A stretch of DNA of 54,434 nucleotides, taken from positions 1 to 54,434 of the forward strand of contig CALUJC010000021.1 of assembly GCA_944320865.1 (NCBI GenBank). The letters are read 5' to 3'. The stretch comes from an uncultured Bacteroides sp. (GTDB lineage: Bacteria; Bacteroidota; Bacteroidia; Bacteroidales; Bacteroidaceae). The notes below the pieces were generated by a model that was not told the DNA's origin, did no database searches, and saw nothing but the letters and a program-made list of their open reading frames with translations. How positions within the stretch are numbered: position 1 is the first letter of the stretch; the number at the start of each line of letters is the position of its first letter. The position numbers and the translations under genes are program-made. This document shows, one piece after another, positions 1 through 6,651 of this stretch.

Positions 1-67
1 CGCGCTTGTCCTCCAACATGCGTTGGAAGATGTTTGCCTTTTCTTTGATTACATTCTTCTTATCCAT
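1..67 (-). CDS. Partial CDS, first 22 codons of an unrecognised protein
   Basis: Reading the minus strand from an ATG at 67-65 gives an open frame to the window edge, beginning MDKKNVIKEKANIFQ and rich in Lys and Glu. A TAnnTTTG promoter element lies about 24 bases upstream, which supports a real start. I do not recognise the product, and the remainder lies outside the window. The call rests on the promoter and the open frame only. Confidence 0.5.
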   Translation of the reverse strand, partial: MDKKNVIKEKANIFQRMLEDKR

Positions 68-90
68 AAGCGTATATTTTAATCTCTGGG

Positions 91-98
91 CAAAGATA
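91..98 (-). promoter_or_regulatory. Bacteroides-type -7 element TATCTTTG
   Basis: On the minus strand TATCTTTG (98 to 91) fits the TAnnTTTG consensus of the primary sigma factor of Bacteroidetes. It sits about 24 bases before the ATG at 67. A TTG occurs upstream but at a short 14-base spacing, so the -33 element is unconvincing. Confidence 0.5.
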
Positions 99-181
99 CT
101 GCTTTTTCTTGACAATCCGTCTCCTCCTCACACAAATCTTTCAAAGAACGCTCTTGTTTTATAACCTGTTAAGTTCTCAGC

Positions 182-1066
182 TTAGAGGTCAGCACCCACT
201 TCTCCGAGGTCTATTTTGTTCCATGCCGCAATCGTGGCTTGGCTGACTTCAATGCCTCTATTGCGTACCTTGACGGTATAGGTATAGTTGTTGCCTGCCT
301 GCAGTGCGCCTTCGGGGATGTTGAGTGTGGCTTTATATCTCTCGCCGTTGTATTTCACATACAATGGCAGGGCTGTCACTGTCTGCGGGAAGAGGATGAC
401 CGACGAGGTGAGCTGGCTGCCTATCGGCATATCAAGATTGGCTGCCTGTGCACCATCATCTGTCTTGGCTATGCCGGTAGTGGTGTCGAAACTGCCCGTC
501 AGCACCAGTCCGGAGAGCGTGTAACTTTCAGGCTGAATAGCAGAGAAGCTTACGCCATCGCCTGCCACGAAGGTGAGGGTAATCTGGCTCATGCAGTGGT
601 GGAAAGAACAGTCCTTGCCGCCTGCCTTGGTGCCGTCGGTGAAGTTCACCGTAGGATTGTGCGTGCTGGCTGTGGCTCCGGTGGCATAGAGGAAGTCTAT
701 CTTCGGCTGGTTCTTCTGCGCCTCGCCGTCAGTGGTGGCCTTCAGCGTCTTGCCGTTCTCGTCGTATGGATAGTAGGCACGAAAGACAACTTCTTCGGTC
801 GTGTGGAAGTAGATAGGCTCGCCGTCTTCCTTGAACGTCCCGCCGTTCATGATGTAGGGCACGTTGTCATACTGGGTGCCGATGCCGGTAAGACCGATGC
901 GGTCGTTTTCATCCCATGCGGTGCCACTGGCGCGGGTGGCCACCGCATCGGAGATGTCGGCGTTAATCACTGCGGCTACGGGGCCGTTGTCTGTCACTTC
1001 GTTGTCGTTGGTGCAGGCTGCCAGGCTGAGGGCAAGCGCTGCGAATGCAAAGATTCTTGTCTTCAT
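182..1066 (-). CDS. Fimbrillin family lipoprotein (Mfa/FimA-like pilin)
   Basis: Probable structural or tip subunit of a type V fimbria, exported as a lipoprotein. The start is taken at the Met that begins MKTRIFAFAALALSLAAC, giving 294 residues. An upstream in-frame Met would place 15 extra residues before the signal peptide and is not preferred. The lipobox Cys is residue 18, followed by an acidic TNDNE stretch. Residues about 43-58 (ATRASGTAWDENDRIG) match the TRAS..W..xDxIG pattern typical of fimbrillin family (Mfa_like_1) N-termini. In Porphyromonas, type V pilins are matured by proteolysis after an Arg in this strand, so Arg45 is an inferred candidate site. It is the last gene of a three-gene minus-strand operon with a FimB/Mfa2-like anchor and a DUF3575 protein. 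The fimbrial class is fairly sure; the exact subunit role is not. Confidence 0.82.
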   Translation of the reverse strand: MKTRIFAFAALALSLAACTNDNEVTDNGPVAAVINADISDAVATRASGTAWDENDRIGLTGIGTQYDNVPYIMNGGTFKEDGEPIYFHTTEEVVFRAYYPYDENGKTLKATTDGEAQKNQPKIDFLYATGATASTHNPTVNFTDGTKAGGKDCSFHHCMSQITLTFVAGDGVSFSAIQPESYTLSGLVLTGSFDTTTGIAKTDDGAQAANLDMPIGSQLTSSVILFPQTVTALPLYVKYNGERYKATLNIPEGALQAGNNYTYTVKVRNRGIEVSQATIAAWNKIDLGEVGADL

Positions 1067-1126
1067 CTTGTTAATTACTAAATGTTGGTTACTAATTATT
1101 TGATTATACATTATTTATTCATTCAA

Positions 1127-2005
1127 TTACATTTCCGCGTCTATGCCGCCGCTGTCTATCGTTTCCCAGCCGGTTATGGCGACTTCCACCCCGGCTTCTG
1201 TCGGAGTCTCGGCCATGGTGCCGCCAAGGGCGAGCGGACGGGTCTTGTCCGCGTTAAAGCCATCAAGTGCTTCGGTAAGGTCACTCTCAAGAGTTGTGGG
1301 CTTCGGATTGCCGTCGGCATAGGTCAGCGTGGCGGTAAGGGCTTGCCGCTCCCCGATGATGCCTAGCAGCCGAACGGTGGCAGTCCATTTGCCGGCATCG
1401 GCACCGGAAGTTATCTTCGTGAAGTGCAGGGCTACATTCGAGGGCGCGCCGTAGGTGCCGGTGGCGAAGTCGAGCGTGCCGGCCGCTCCGCTCAGACTGC
1501 CCTCGATGCTCTCTATCCTGTCCGCAGCGTCGCCCGTAGGCTCGATGACGAGGGTCAGCTCGCGCGTCTGTTGCAGCATCGTGGCGGTCAGTTCATAGTC
1601 GGTGTCGGCCTCAACGGTCACTTCTTGCACGGAGGTGAAGAGCCAGCCGGGGGCGTTGCTGATGTATGTTCCGTTGCCTGATTCTTGAACTACAGTGGCG
1701 GTGGTGCCGCTTATCGTGATGTTCTCGGGGGTGTTGTACGCCGCAAGGGTGTAATTGCCGGGATTGAAGAGGTAATCCGGCGTATGGGTCTCTCCGGTCT
1801 CCGTGCCGGTATAGCCGCCCATCGTCACTGTCCACTCCGCAGGGATGTCCACACCGTCGCCCCGGTCAGTCCAGTCGGCGGTGACGGTGATTTTCCCGTA
1901 GTCGGGGTGCGGGGTGTCGTGAAGCTCGTCTTTTACGCAGGATGCCAATAACCAGGGCACACAGATGACGCAGATTAGACAGATGGTCACAGATTTCTTT
2001 TTCAT
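1127..2005 (-). CDS. FimB/Mfa2-like (DUF5119-type) fimbrial lipoprotein
   Basis: Likely anchor or accessory subunit of the fimbria encoded by the neighbouring gene. The start is at the Met before KKKSVTICLICV, giving 292 residues; it opens a signal peptide with lipobox Cys23 (LLASC), followed by VKDELHD. The early mature region has the HPDYGKITVTADWTD strand, and residues 75-100 include the NPGNYTLAAYN segment. Both are typical of Bacteroides FimB/Mfa2-like and DUF5119 proteins: an HxxxxVxVxxDW strand, then a Pro/Gly turn and xYxxxxYN. Two beta-sandwich domains are expected. It lies between DUF3575 (58 bases upstream) and fimbrillin (60 bases downstream), all on the minus strand. Assignment to FimB rather than another fimbrial lipoprotein is moderate. 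Confidence 0.7.
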   Translation of the reverse strand: MKKKSVTICLICVICVPWLLASCVKDELHDTPHPDYGKITVTADWTDRGDGVDIPAEWTVTMGGYTGTETGETHTPDYLFNPGNYTLAAYNTPENITISGTTATVVQESGNGTYISNAPGWLFTSVQEVTVEADTDYELTATMLQQTRELTLVIEPTGDAADRIESIEGSLSGAAGTLDFATGTYGAPSNVALHFTKITSGADAGKWTATVRLLGIIGERQALTATLTYADGNPKPTTLESDLTEALDGFNADKTRPLALGGTMAETPTEAGVEVAITGWETIDSGGIDAEM

Positions 2006-2063
2006 ACTATATATTAATTCTTCATTGGCTTGCGCCGAACGTTGTTTCATCATTTTTCATTCT

Positions 2064-2651
2064 TCATTTAATCGTCCATACCAAGGTGACTCCCGCACCC
2101 ACGGGTCCCCACCAGTTCTTAGTCTCGTTGCTGCGGCGCACATGCACCCCGTCGATGACCTCGTACTTCTCATAGTCGGCATGGAGGCAACCCACAGCCA
2201 GCGAGAAGTCCAGCGAAAAGGCATCGTTCAGACGCAGTTGGTAACCGCCCGTGATGCCGCCGCCCATCAGGTCGCCTTGTTTGCCCGTGGCGGAGAGCTT
2301 GTAGTTGAACGTCCCGGCCTTGTACATCGCGCCGAGGTAGCCGCGCTTCTCTTCTCCCAGGTAATAGCGCACTTCGGGCGAGACTTCCCACAGGGCATAA
2401 CGGCGGTCCTTGCCGTTCCACGACCACGAAGTCCACGAGCCGTGTACGAGGATGCCCCATGACGGGTTGATACGCCACTCCAGCCCCAAGTCAGGCGTGA
2501 GCGTGGCCCAGCGCAGCAGGTTGGCACGGAGGGAGACGGCCCCACCAACCTCCCCCGTGGGGAGGCTTTGGGCTTTCGCATTTTGTGCCACAAGGGGCAG
2601 GAAAAGTAGCCCGAAAAGCAGGGCGAACAGGGATTTTTTGGATGTTGTCAT
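2064..2651 (-). CDS. DUF3575 family outer-membrane protein of the fimbrial operon
   Basis: A 195-residue protein with a Sec signal peptide (KKSLFALLFGLLFLPLVAQNAKAQ). The mature chain has the DUF3575 pattern: SLRANLLRWATLTPDLGLEW, then SWNGKDRRYALWEVSPEVRYYLG, then alternating polar and aromatic strands to the C-terminal VTLVWTIK. This looks like a small outer-membrane beta-barrel. DUF3575 genes commonly lead Bacteroides fimbrial operons, as here. An oddity is that codons for residues about 28-37 (SLPTGEVGGA) coincide with a GC-rich palindrome at 2549-2565 of a type otherwise found between genes in this window, so the post-signal linker looks like an inserted repeat. A long hairpin lies 37 bases upstream of the start. 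No clear -7 box was found. Confidence 0.8.
   Translation of the reverse strand: MTTSKKSLFALLFGLLFLPLVAQNAKAQSLPTGEVGGAVSLRANLLRWATLTPDLGLEWRINPSWGILVHGSWTSWSWNGKDRRYALWEVSPEVRYYLGEEKRGYLGAMYKAGTFNYKLSATGKQGDLMGGGITGGYQLRLNDAFSLDFSLAVGCLHADYEKYEVIDGVHVRRSNETKNWWGPVGAGVTLVWTIK
2549..2565. repeat. GC-rich palindrome of an intergenic family lying inside the DUF3575 gene
   Basis: The palindrome is CCTCCCC-CGT-GGGGAGG. Read on the minus strand it is preceded by CCAAAG and followed by TTGGTGGGG. Close relatives lie between genes at 12019-12044, 18765-18784 and 29821-29990. In this copy the reading frame stays open. Confidence 0.7.
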
Positions 2652-3179
2652 ATTGTTACATTTAGATTTGATGAGTTACACAAAAAAGCACGGCGGCATA
2701 CGGACATGGGCAAGCCATGTGTCGTATGCCGCCGTGGGGCACAACCTCCTTCCTTCGAGGTATCGGAGGCAGCAAAATGGAAACTATGCGGTATTTGTCC
2801 GCACGAACGTAGCGGAAGACAAGAAAATAGTCTGCCAACCCTTTGTCCGTCAGCGGAAAATATGTATATTAACGCGCGTAAAGTCTGCCTATGAGAGAGA
2901 TTAAAAATAATTCGCTGATATGCAAATTATTGGAGGAGTTTTTTATAAGAAAAACAACGCCAAAAAACGGCATAAAACGGAAGCCCGTCCCGGCGGGGGC
3001 GGATGCTGACATTCCTTGGTATGCCTTCGCGTTTCTTGTCATTCTTCTCTCATTTCCCGTTAAATGAAAAAGTTGTATTTCAATGTTATACTGCAGGCTC
3101 TAAAACGCTACAAAATTAGACAAAATCGGCGGAATAGGGGAGAAAGACGGCATTTTTTGTAAGTGCATGTCTGTATTCC
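2652..3179. other. Intergenic region between unknown gene and fimbrial operon
   Basis: No gene is supported in these 528 bases. They hold a long hairpin (2689-2736) close to the DUF3575 start and otherwise only short, unconvincing reading frames. I could not find a TAnnTTTG promoter for the fimbrial operon here; it may be regulated by a different sigma factor. Confidence 0.6.
2689..2736. repeat. Long hairpin in the leader of the fimbrial operon
   Basis: Outer arms CACGGCGGCATACG and CGTATGCCGCCGTG are perfect. Inner arms GACATGG and CCATGTG extend the stem with one bulged base around the loop GCAAG. The whole is about 48 bases and nearly fully paired. It lies 37 bases upstream of the DUF3575 start, so it would fall in the 5' leader of the fimbrial mRNA. 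No U-tract follows on either strand, so it is not a simple terminator. Confidence 0.75.
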
Positions 3180-4037
3180 CTATTCCGGGCTTTCTAGTCT
3201 GAGGTGTGTCAGCCGGGTATATTTCGTCCCTCCTGCAGTGTAGGTGCGGTCTATGCGGGCTGACTTTATTTTTATGGTTTCTCCCGGTCTGAAGGCATGC
3301 TCCAGGGCCGGCAAGGTGCATGAGCTGTTGCTTGGCGTGCGGGCATTGATGCGGAAGCTGACAGAGTTTCCGGCAGGGTCGTTGGCTTTTATTGCTTGGC
3401 GCACGTAAAAGCGGGGCTGCCCGTTTCTGATGTCCGTCTTGTAGGGATTGTCTTCCACGCGCACTTGGGTGAGCGCCAGTGTCAGTCCTTCTACTTTGTC
3501 CCCGGGTTTGCCCAAGAAGCGTCCGTCGTTTTTCAGATGGGTTTTCCGCCGTTGGAAGTCGGTATAAGCTGAGTGGTAGATACGGGCAATCTGCCGGAAA
3601 CGCTCTTGCTTGGGGATGCGTGGCTGGAATTTGTAGGCTATCCACGTCACGTAGGCAGGGTCAATCCGCAGGACTTCGTGCAGGAAGTGCCCTTGGTATT
3701 TGCCGAACCCCACAAGGTCGTCTCCCCGGCTTTGCATGCGTTTGGCATTGTATTCTACTATCAGGAGCCGGCGTGAGGAATAGAAACACAGGGTACTGGC
3801 CATGCGTAGTGATTCGTTGATGTCTACCGAAAGCTCGCAGAGGTAGAAGATGGCTTGCCTTTCGGGCAGGGGTGAATATATCCACAAGGAGTAGGCCGGA
3901 CGGTCGGGGCGTGGCAAAACCACAAGGTAGGCACCCGCCTCCTTGTAGGAGGCCCGCCCTTCGTTGTAAGCATTCAGCTTGCTGTACAGCAAGTCTTGTT
4001 CGGCAGGGCTGACGTCGGGTAGTGTAGGGTTTGCCAT
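3180..4037 (-). CDS. Conserved hypothetical protein with an ExoX-C/DUF3820-like motif
   Basis: A soluble 285-residue protein with no signal peptide or membrane segment. Residues about 110-135 (GFGKYQGHFLHEVLRIDPAY then VTWIAYKF) resemble the FGKYKGxxLxEVPxxYLxW motif of DUF3820 and of the C-terminal domain of exonuclease-X-like proteins. The C-terminal third (VSFRINARTPSN to YTRLTHLRLE) reads like a beta-rich OB-type fold. The remainder is not recognised. A good promoter lies just upstream (4067-4098) and the gene stands alone between the fimbrial operon and a porin. A nucleic-acid-related role is an inference from the motif alone. Confidence 0.7.
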   Translation of the reverse strand: MANPTLPDVSPAEQDLLYSKLNAYNEGRASYKEAGAYLVVLPRPDRPAYSLWIYSPLPERQAIFYLCELSVDINESLRMASTLCFYSSRRLLIVEYNAKRMQSRGDDLVGFGKYQGHFLHEVLRIDPAYVTWIAYKFQPRIPKQERFRQIARIYHSAYTDFQRRKTHLKNDGRFLGKPGDKVEGLTLALTQVRVEDNPYKTDIRNGQPRFYVRQAIKANDPAGNSVSFRINARTPSNSSCTLPALEHAFRPGETIKIKSARIDRTYTAGGTKYTRLTHLRLESPE

Positions 4038-4066
4038 ATTGGGTAGGCATGTTTAGGTCTGCCTCC

Positions 4067-4098
4067 CAAATATACGTCATTTTGGGCGGAAAAGCAAA
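4067..4098 (-). promoter_or_regulatory. Promoter TTTG-N20-TATATTTG
   Basis: On the minus strand TTTG (4098-4095), 20 bases, then TATATTTG (4074-4067) fits the Bacteroides -33/-7 consensus. Transcription would begin near 4060, about 23 bases before the ATG at 4037. Confidence 0.7.
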
Positions 4099-4125
4099 TA
4101 TATTGTGTTGAAAATGGCCGCCGCG

Positions 4126-5181
4126 TCAGAAGCGTATCATCAGTTCGACGACCACTTTGTCTTGTTCCGATTCTTTGGCGATGCTTCCCTCGGGGTAGAA
4201 ATACTTTTCGTAGTTCAGGCGCAGGTCGGCGCGGAAGGCTTTGTGCAGGCTCAGGGTCAGTCCGCCCGTCACGCGGTGGCGTTTGTAGTCGGTAATGGCC
4301 AGGGCACCGGTGGTTTCATCCAACGTTTGTGCGTCGCTATGGTCGGTCATCATGTCGTAGCGCACGAGGAACGACATTTTTCTGAACACTTTCTTCAACG
4401 GCAGGTCGTAGTTGGCAAAGGCATTTACCGAGCTTACGTCTTTAAAGGCGTTGTTTTCGTAGGTCTTGTACAGGTATTCGCCTTCGATGTGGAAGCGCTT
4501 CGTCTCGTAGTAGGCGCCGATGTCGTAGGCATGCATGGTCACGTCTTGCGGTTCGATACCTTGGGCGCTAAGTGCCAGGTTGAAGCCCGGGGCGAGCATC
4601 ATTTCCGCTTTGGCCGAATAGCTGATTTCCTTGTGCCATACTTTCTGGTTGGTCAGTCCCGAACCGTTATAAAGTCCCGCTTCCAGCTTGACGGGCATTT
4701 CGGTGGGAAGTTCATAACCCACGGTCAGGCCCACGTCGCGCACGTTTCCCACCTGCTTGGCGATGAACGAGCGGTTGGCAAAGTATTGTTCGTGGGGCGA
4801 GCGGTGGGCATCGATGGTAAAGGGCACGCGCATCTGTCCGGCGGTAATGGCCAGCCCCTTGCAGGGGAAGAGACGTGCGTAGGCATCCAGCATCTTGATG
4901 TTTCCCTCGTCCGAAAGGTCTATTTCAGCCTTGTAGGCTATGATGGGCAAGATGTTTCCGGTGAGGCTGACGCGGGCCGTGCGCACTTCAAAGCGGCTGG
5001 CCTGCATGCCCGTCTGGTACTCGTACTTGGCGCGGATGGTGCCGTGTATTTCGGGCCGGTAATCCTTGGTTTCCATCTTGTCTTTCTCAATCCGCTTCCC
5101 ATCGTCGTTGATGGGGGAGTCCTGCGCCATGGCCGCCAGGGGCAGCAGGGCTATGAGCAGTGTCAATATACCTTTCTGCAT
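4126..5181 (-). CDS. OprO/OprP-type outer-membrane porin
   Basis: Outer-membrane beta-barrel channel of the phosphate-selective porin O and P family. The start is at MQKGILTLLIALLPLAAMAQ, a clear signal peptide, giving 351 residues; the longer in-frame start adds 13 residues and is rejected. The chain shows alternating-residue strands throughout: IHGTIRAKYEYQT, then FEVRTARVSLTGNI, AYKAEIDLSD, LDAYARLFP, ITAGQMRVPFT, and RSFIAKQVGNVRDVGLTVGYEL. These match the OprP barrel start and the 'GQ.R.PF' strand. It ends in Phe after VVVELMIR, as barrels do. The family is named for phosphate, but Bacteroides members are not all proven, so the substrate is unknown. A TACTTTTG box lies 27 bases upstream. 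Confidence 0.85.
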   Translation of the reverse strand: MQKGILTLLIALLPLAAMAQDSPINDDGKRIEKDKMETKDYRPEIHGTIRAKYEYQTGMQASRFEVRTARVSLTGNILPIIAYKAEIDLSDEGNIKMLDAYARLFPCKGLAITAGQMRVPFTIDAHRSPHEQYFANRSFIAKQVGNVRDVGLTVGYELPTEMPVKLEAGLYNGSGLTNQKVWHKEISYSAKAEMMLAPGFNLALSAQGIEPQDVTMHAYDIGAYYETKRFHIEGEYLYKTYENNAFKDVSSVNAFANYDLPLKKVFRKMSFLVRYDMMTDHSDAQTLDETTGALAITDYKRHRVTGGLTLSLHKAFRADLRLNYEKYFYPEGSIAKESEQDKVVVELMIRF

Positions 5182-5207
5182 CGGGTTGTAGTGATTGGTT
5201 AGTCGGG

Positions 5208-5215
5208 CAAAAGTA
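5208..5215 (-). promoter_or_regulatory. -7 element TACTTTTG for the porin gene
   Basis: Minus-strand TACTTTTG (5215-5208) fits TAnnTTTG. A TTG at 5235-5233 gives a 17-base spacing, slightly short. The transcript would start about 20 bases before the ATG at 5181. Confidence 0.55.
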
Positions 5216-5325
5216 GGCACCTGCTGTTATAGCAATATGTCATAAGTGTTACATTTCTGTTACAACAGCTTCACCCTTATTTTTCCCGGCTCTGCTTTGG
5301 GAAGGAAAAAGCCCGCACCCGTATT

Positions 5326-5408
5326 GCGCAGCGTTACTTTATTAGGAATAAAGCATTGCTTTACTAGGACTAAAGTGTTGCTTTATCCCAAGTAAAGTAA
5401 CACTTTAT
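5326..5408. repeat. Phased array A: four 17-bp units every 22 bp
   Basis: Units start at 5326, 5348, 5370 and 5392, exactly 22 bp apart. Units 2-4 follow xTAAAG-N5-CTTTAx: ATAAAGCATTGCTTTAC, CTAAAGTGTTGCTTTAT and GTAAAGTAACACTTTAT. The first keeps only the right half. Spacers are TAGGA, TAGGA and CCCAA. Each unit is an interrupted palindrome. The array ends three bases before the -33 element of an mnmA promoter. Confidence 0.85.
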
Positions 5409-5410
5409 TT

Positions 5411-5443
5411 TTTGTGCAGGAAAAATAAAGTACTATATCTTTG
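5411..5443 (+). promoter_or_regulatory. Upstream mnmA promoter TTTG-N21-TATCTTTG
   Basis: TTTG at 5411-5414 and TATCTTTG at 5436-5443 fit the Bacteroides consensus with 21 bases between. It directly follows the phased array and would give a leader of about 115 bases. Confidence 0.7.
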
Positions 5444-5527
5444 CCTGTCAGATACTTGCATGGTCCCCGCTTCGGGGGTGAGGGCAGACCTCCCGGTGCG
5501 CCTCCTATTTATTTTATAACCCGGTTG

Positions 5528-5558
5528 TTGCCTATCTCTAAGGAATAACCTACCTTTG
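5528..5558 (+). promoter_or_regulatory. Proximal mnmA promoter TTG-N20-TACCTTTG
   Basis: TTG at 5528-5530, 20 bases, TACCTTTG at 5551-5558. The expected transcription start (about 5563-5567) coincides with the ATG at 5567, so this promoter would give a leaderless or nearly leaderless mRNA. Confidence 0.65.
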
Positions 5559-5566
5559 CCTGTAAT

Positions 5567-6637
5567 ATGGACAATAGCAAGAAGCGAATATTAGTGGGCA
5601 TGAGCGGGGGCATAGACAGCACCGCCACGTGCCTGATGCTGCAAGAGCAGGGTTATGAAGTGATAGGCTTCACCATGTGGGTATGGGGCGACGAGCCGGT
5701 GGAGGCGCGCCGCCTGGCCGATGCGATGGGCATTGAACACCACCTGGCCGATGAACGGGAAGCCTTCCGCCGCACCGTGGTGCAGTATTTCGTGGACGAA
5801 TACCGCTCCGGCCGCACGCCCAACCCGTGCGTGATGTGCAACCCGCTGTTCAAGTTCCGCCTGATGGCCGAGTGGGCAGACCGCTTGGATTGTCCTTTTC
5901 TGGCCACAGGCCATTACATCCGCCTGGAAGAACGGGAAGGTAAGACGTACATCCTGACGGGTGATGACGAGAAGAAAGATCAGTCGTATTTCCTTTGGCG
6001 TTTGGGGCAGGATGTGCTGGGGCGTTGCCTCTTTCCGTTGGGCAATTATACCAAACCACAGGTGCGCGACTACCTGCGTGCCAAGGGCTATCCCCTGCAA
6101 GCCGACGGGGGCGAAAGCATGGAAGTCTGCTTCATCCGGGGCGACTACCGCGACTTTCTGCGCGAGCAATGCCCGCAGATAGACCAAGAGGTGGGGCCCG
6201 GATGGTTTGTCAACGCCGAGGGCGTGAAACTGGGCGAGCACAAAGGCTTTCCGTATTACACCATCGGTCAGCGCAAAGGCCTGGAGATAGCCTTGGGGAA
6301 GCCTGCATACGTGTTGAAAATCAATCCGCAGAAGAACACCGTGATGCTGGGCGATGCCGGCCAGTTGGAAGTCCGCTACATGCTGGCGGAGCAGGAGCAA
6401 CTGGTGGACGAACGGGAGTTTTTCAGTTCGGACAATCTCTCGGTGCGCATCCGTTACCGCAGCAAGCCCATTCCCTGCCGGGTGAGCCGCTTGGACGACG
6501 GGCGCCTTCTGGTGCATTTTCTCGAAAAGGCTTCGGCGGTTACTCCCGGGCAGTCGGCAGTGTTCTACATCGGCCGGCGGCTGGTGGGCGGTTCGTTCAT
6601 AGCTTCCCAGCGGGGCATCGGTATGTACACATCTTAA
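5567..6637 (+). CDS. mnmA: tRNA-specific 2-thiouridylase MnmA
   Basis: Cytoplasmic enzyme that thiolates the wobble uridine (U34) of Lys, Glu and Gln tRNAs, using ATP and a sulfur relay. The PP-loop SGGIDST is at residues 13-19. The catalytic Cys is C88 in TPNPCVMCN and the second, persulfide-forming Cys is C188 in SMEVCFI. FLATGHY and [12 protein letters not shown] are further family blocks. Length 356 matches the family. Bacteroides usually carry two mnmA paralogues; which one this is cannot be told here. It begins a plus-strand run with a subtilase (14 bases later) and xseAB. Confidence 0.95.
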   Translation: MDNSKKRILVGMSGGIDSTATCLMLQEQGYEVIGFTMWVWGDEPVEARRLADAMGIEHHLADEREAFRRTVVQYFVDEYRSGRTPNPCVMCNPLFKFRLMAEWADRLDCPFLATGHYIRLEEREGKTYILTGDDEKKDQSYFLWRLGQDVLGRCLFPLGNYTKPQVRDYLRAKGYPLQADGGESMEVCFIRGDYRDFLREQCPQIDQEVGPGWFVNAEGVKLGEHKGFPYYTIGQRKGLEIALGKPAYVLKINPQKNTVMLGDAGQLEVRYMLAEQEQLVDEREFFSSDNLSVRIRYRSKPIPCRVSRLDDGRLLVHFLEKASAVTPGQSAVFYIGRRLVGGSFIASQRGIGMYTS

Positions 6638-6651
6638 CAGAATAATTCATC

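Larger units (their letters stand above)
5182..5566. other. Divergent intergenic region with phased array and three promoters
   Basis: No gene is supported in these 385 bases between the porin (minus) and mnmA (plus). They contain the porin promoter, a four-unit 22-bp array (5326-5408), a promoter directly abutting the array (5411-5443) and a second promoter at 5528-5558. Confidence 0.7.

Noticed and set aside
239-1081. Long open frames on the plus strand opposite the fimbrillin gene
   Set aside because: They are antisense shadows: no signal peptide or family motif, while the minus strand reads a coherent lipoprotein.
2689-2736. Ordinary rho-independent terminator at the fimbrial leader hairpin
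   Set aside because: No T-run follows on either strand and it lies before a gene start on the minus strand; the gene to the left reads away from it.
4105-5202. 365-residue plus-strand frame opposite the porin
   Set aside because: Val/His/Phe-rich low-quality composition typical of an antisense shadow, with no motif.
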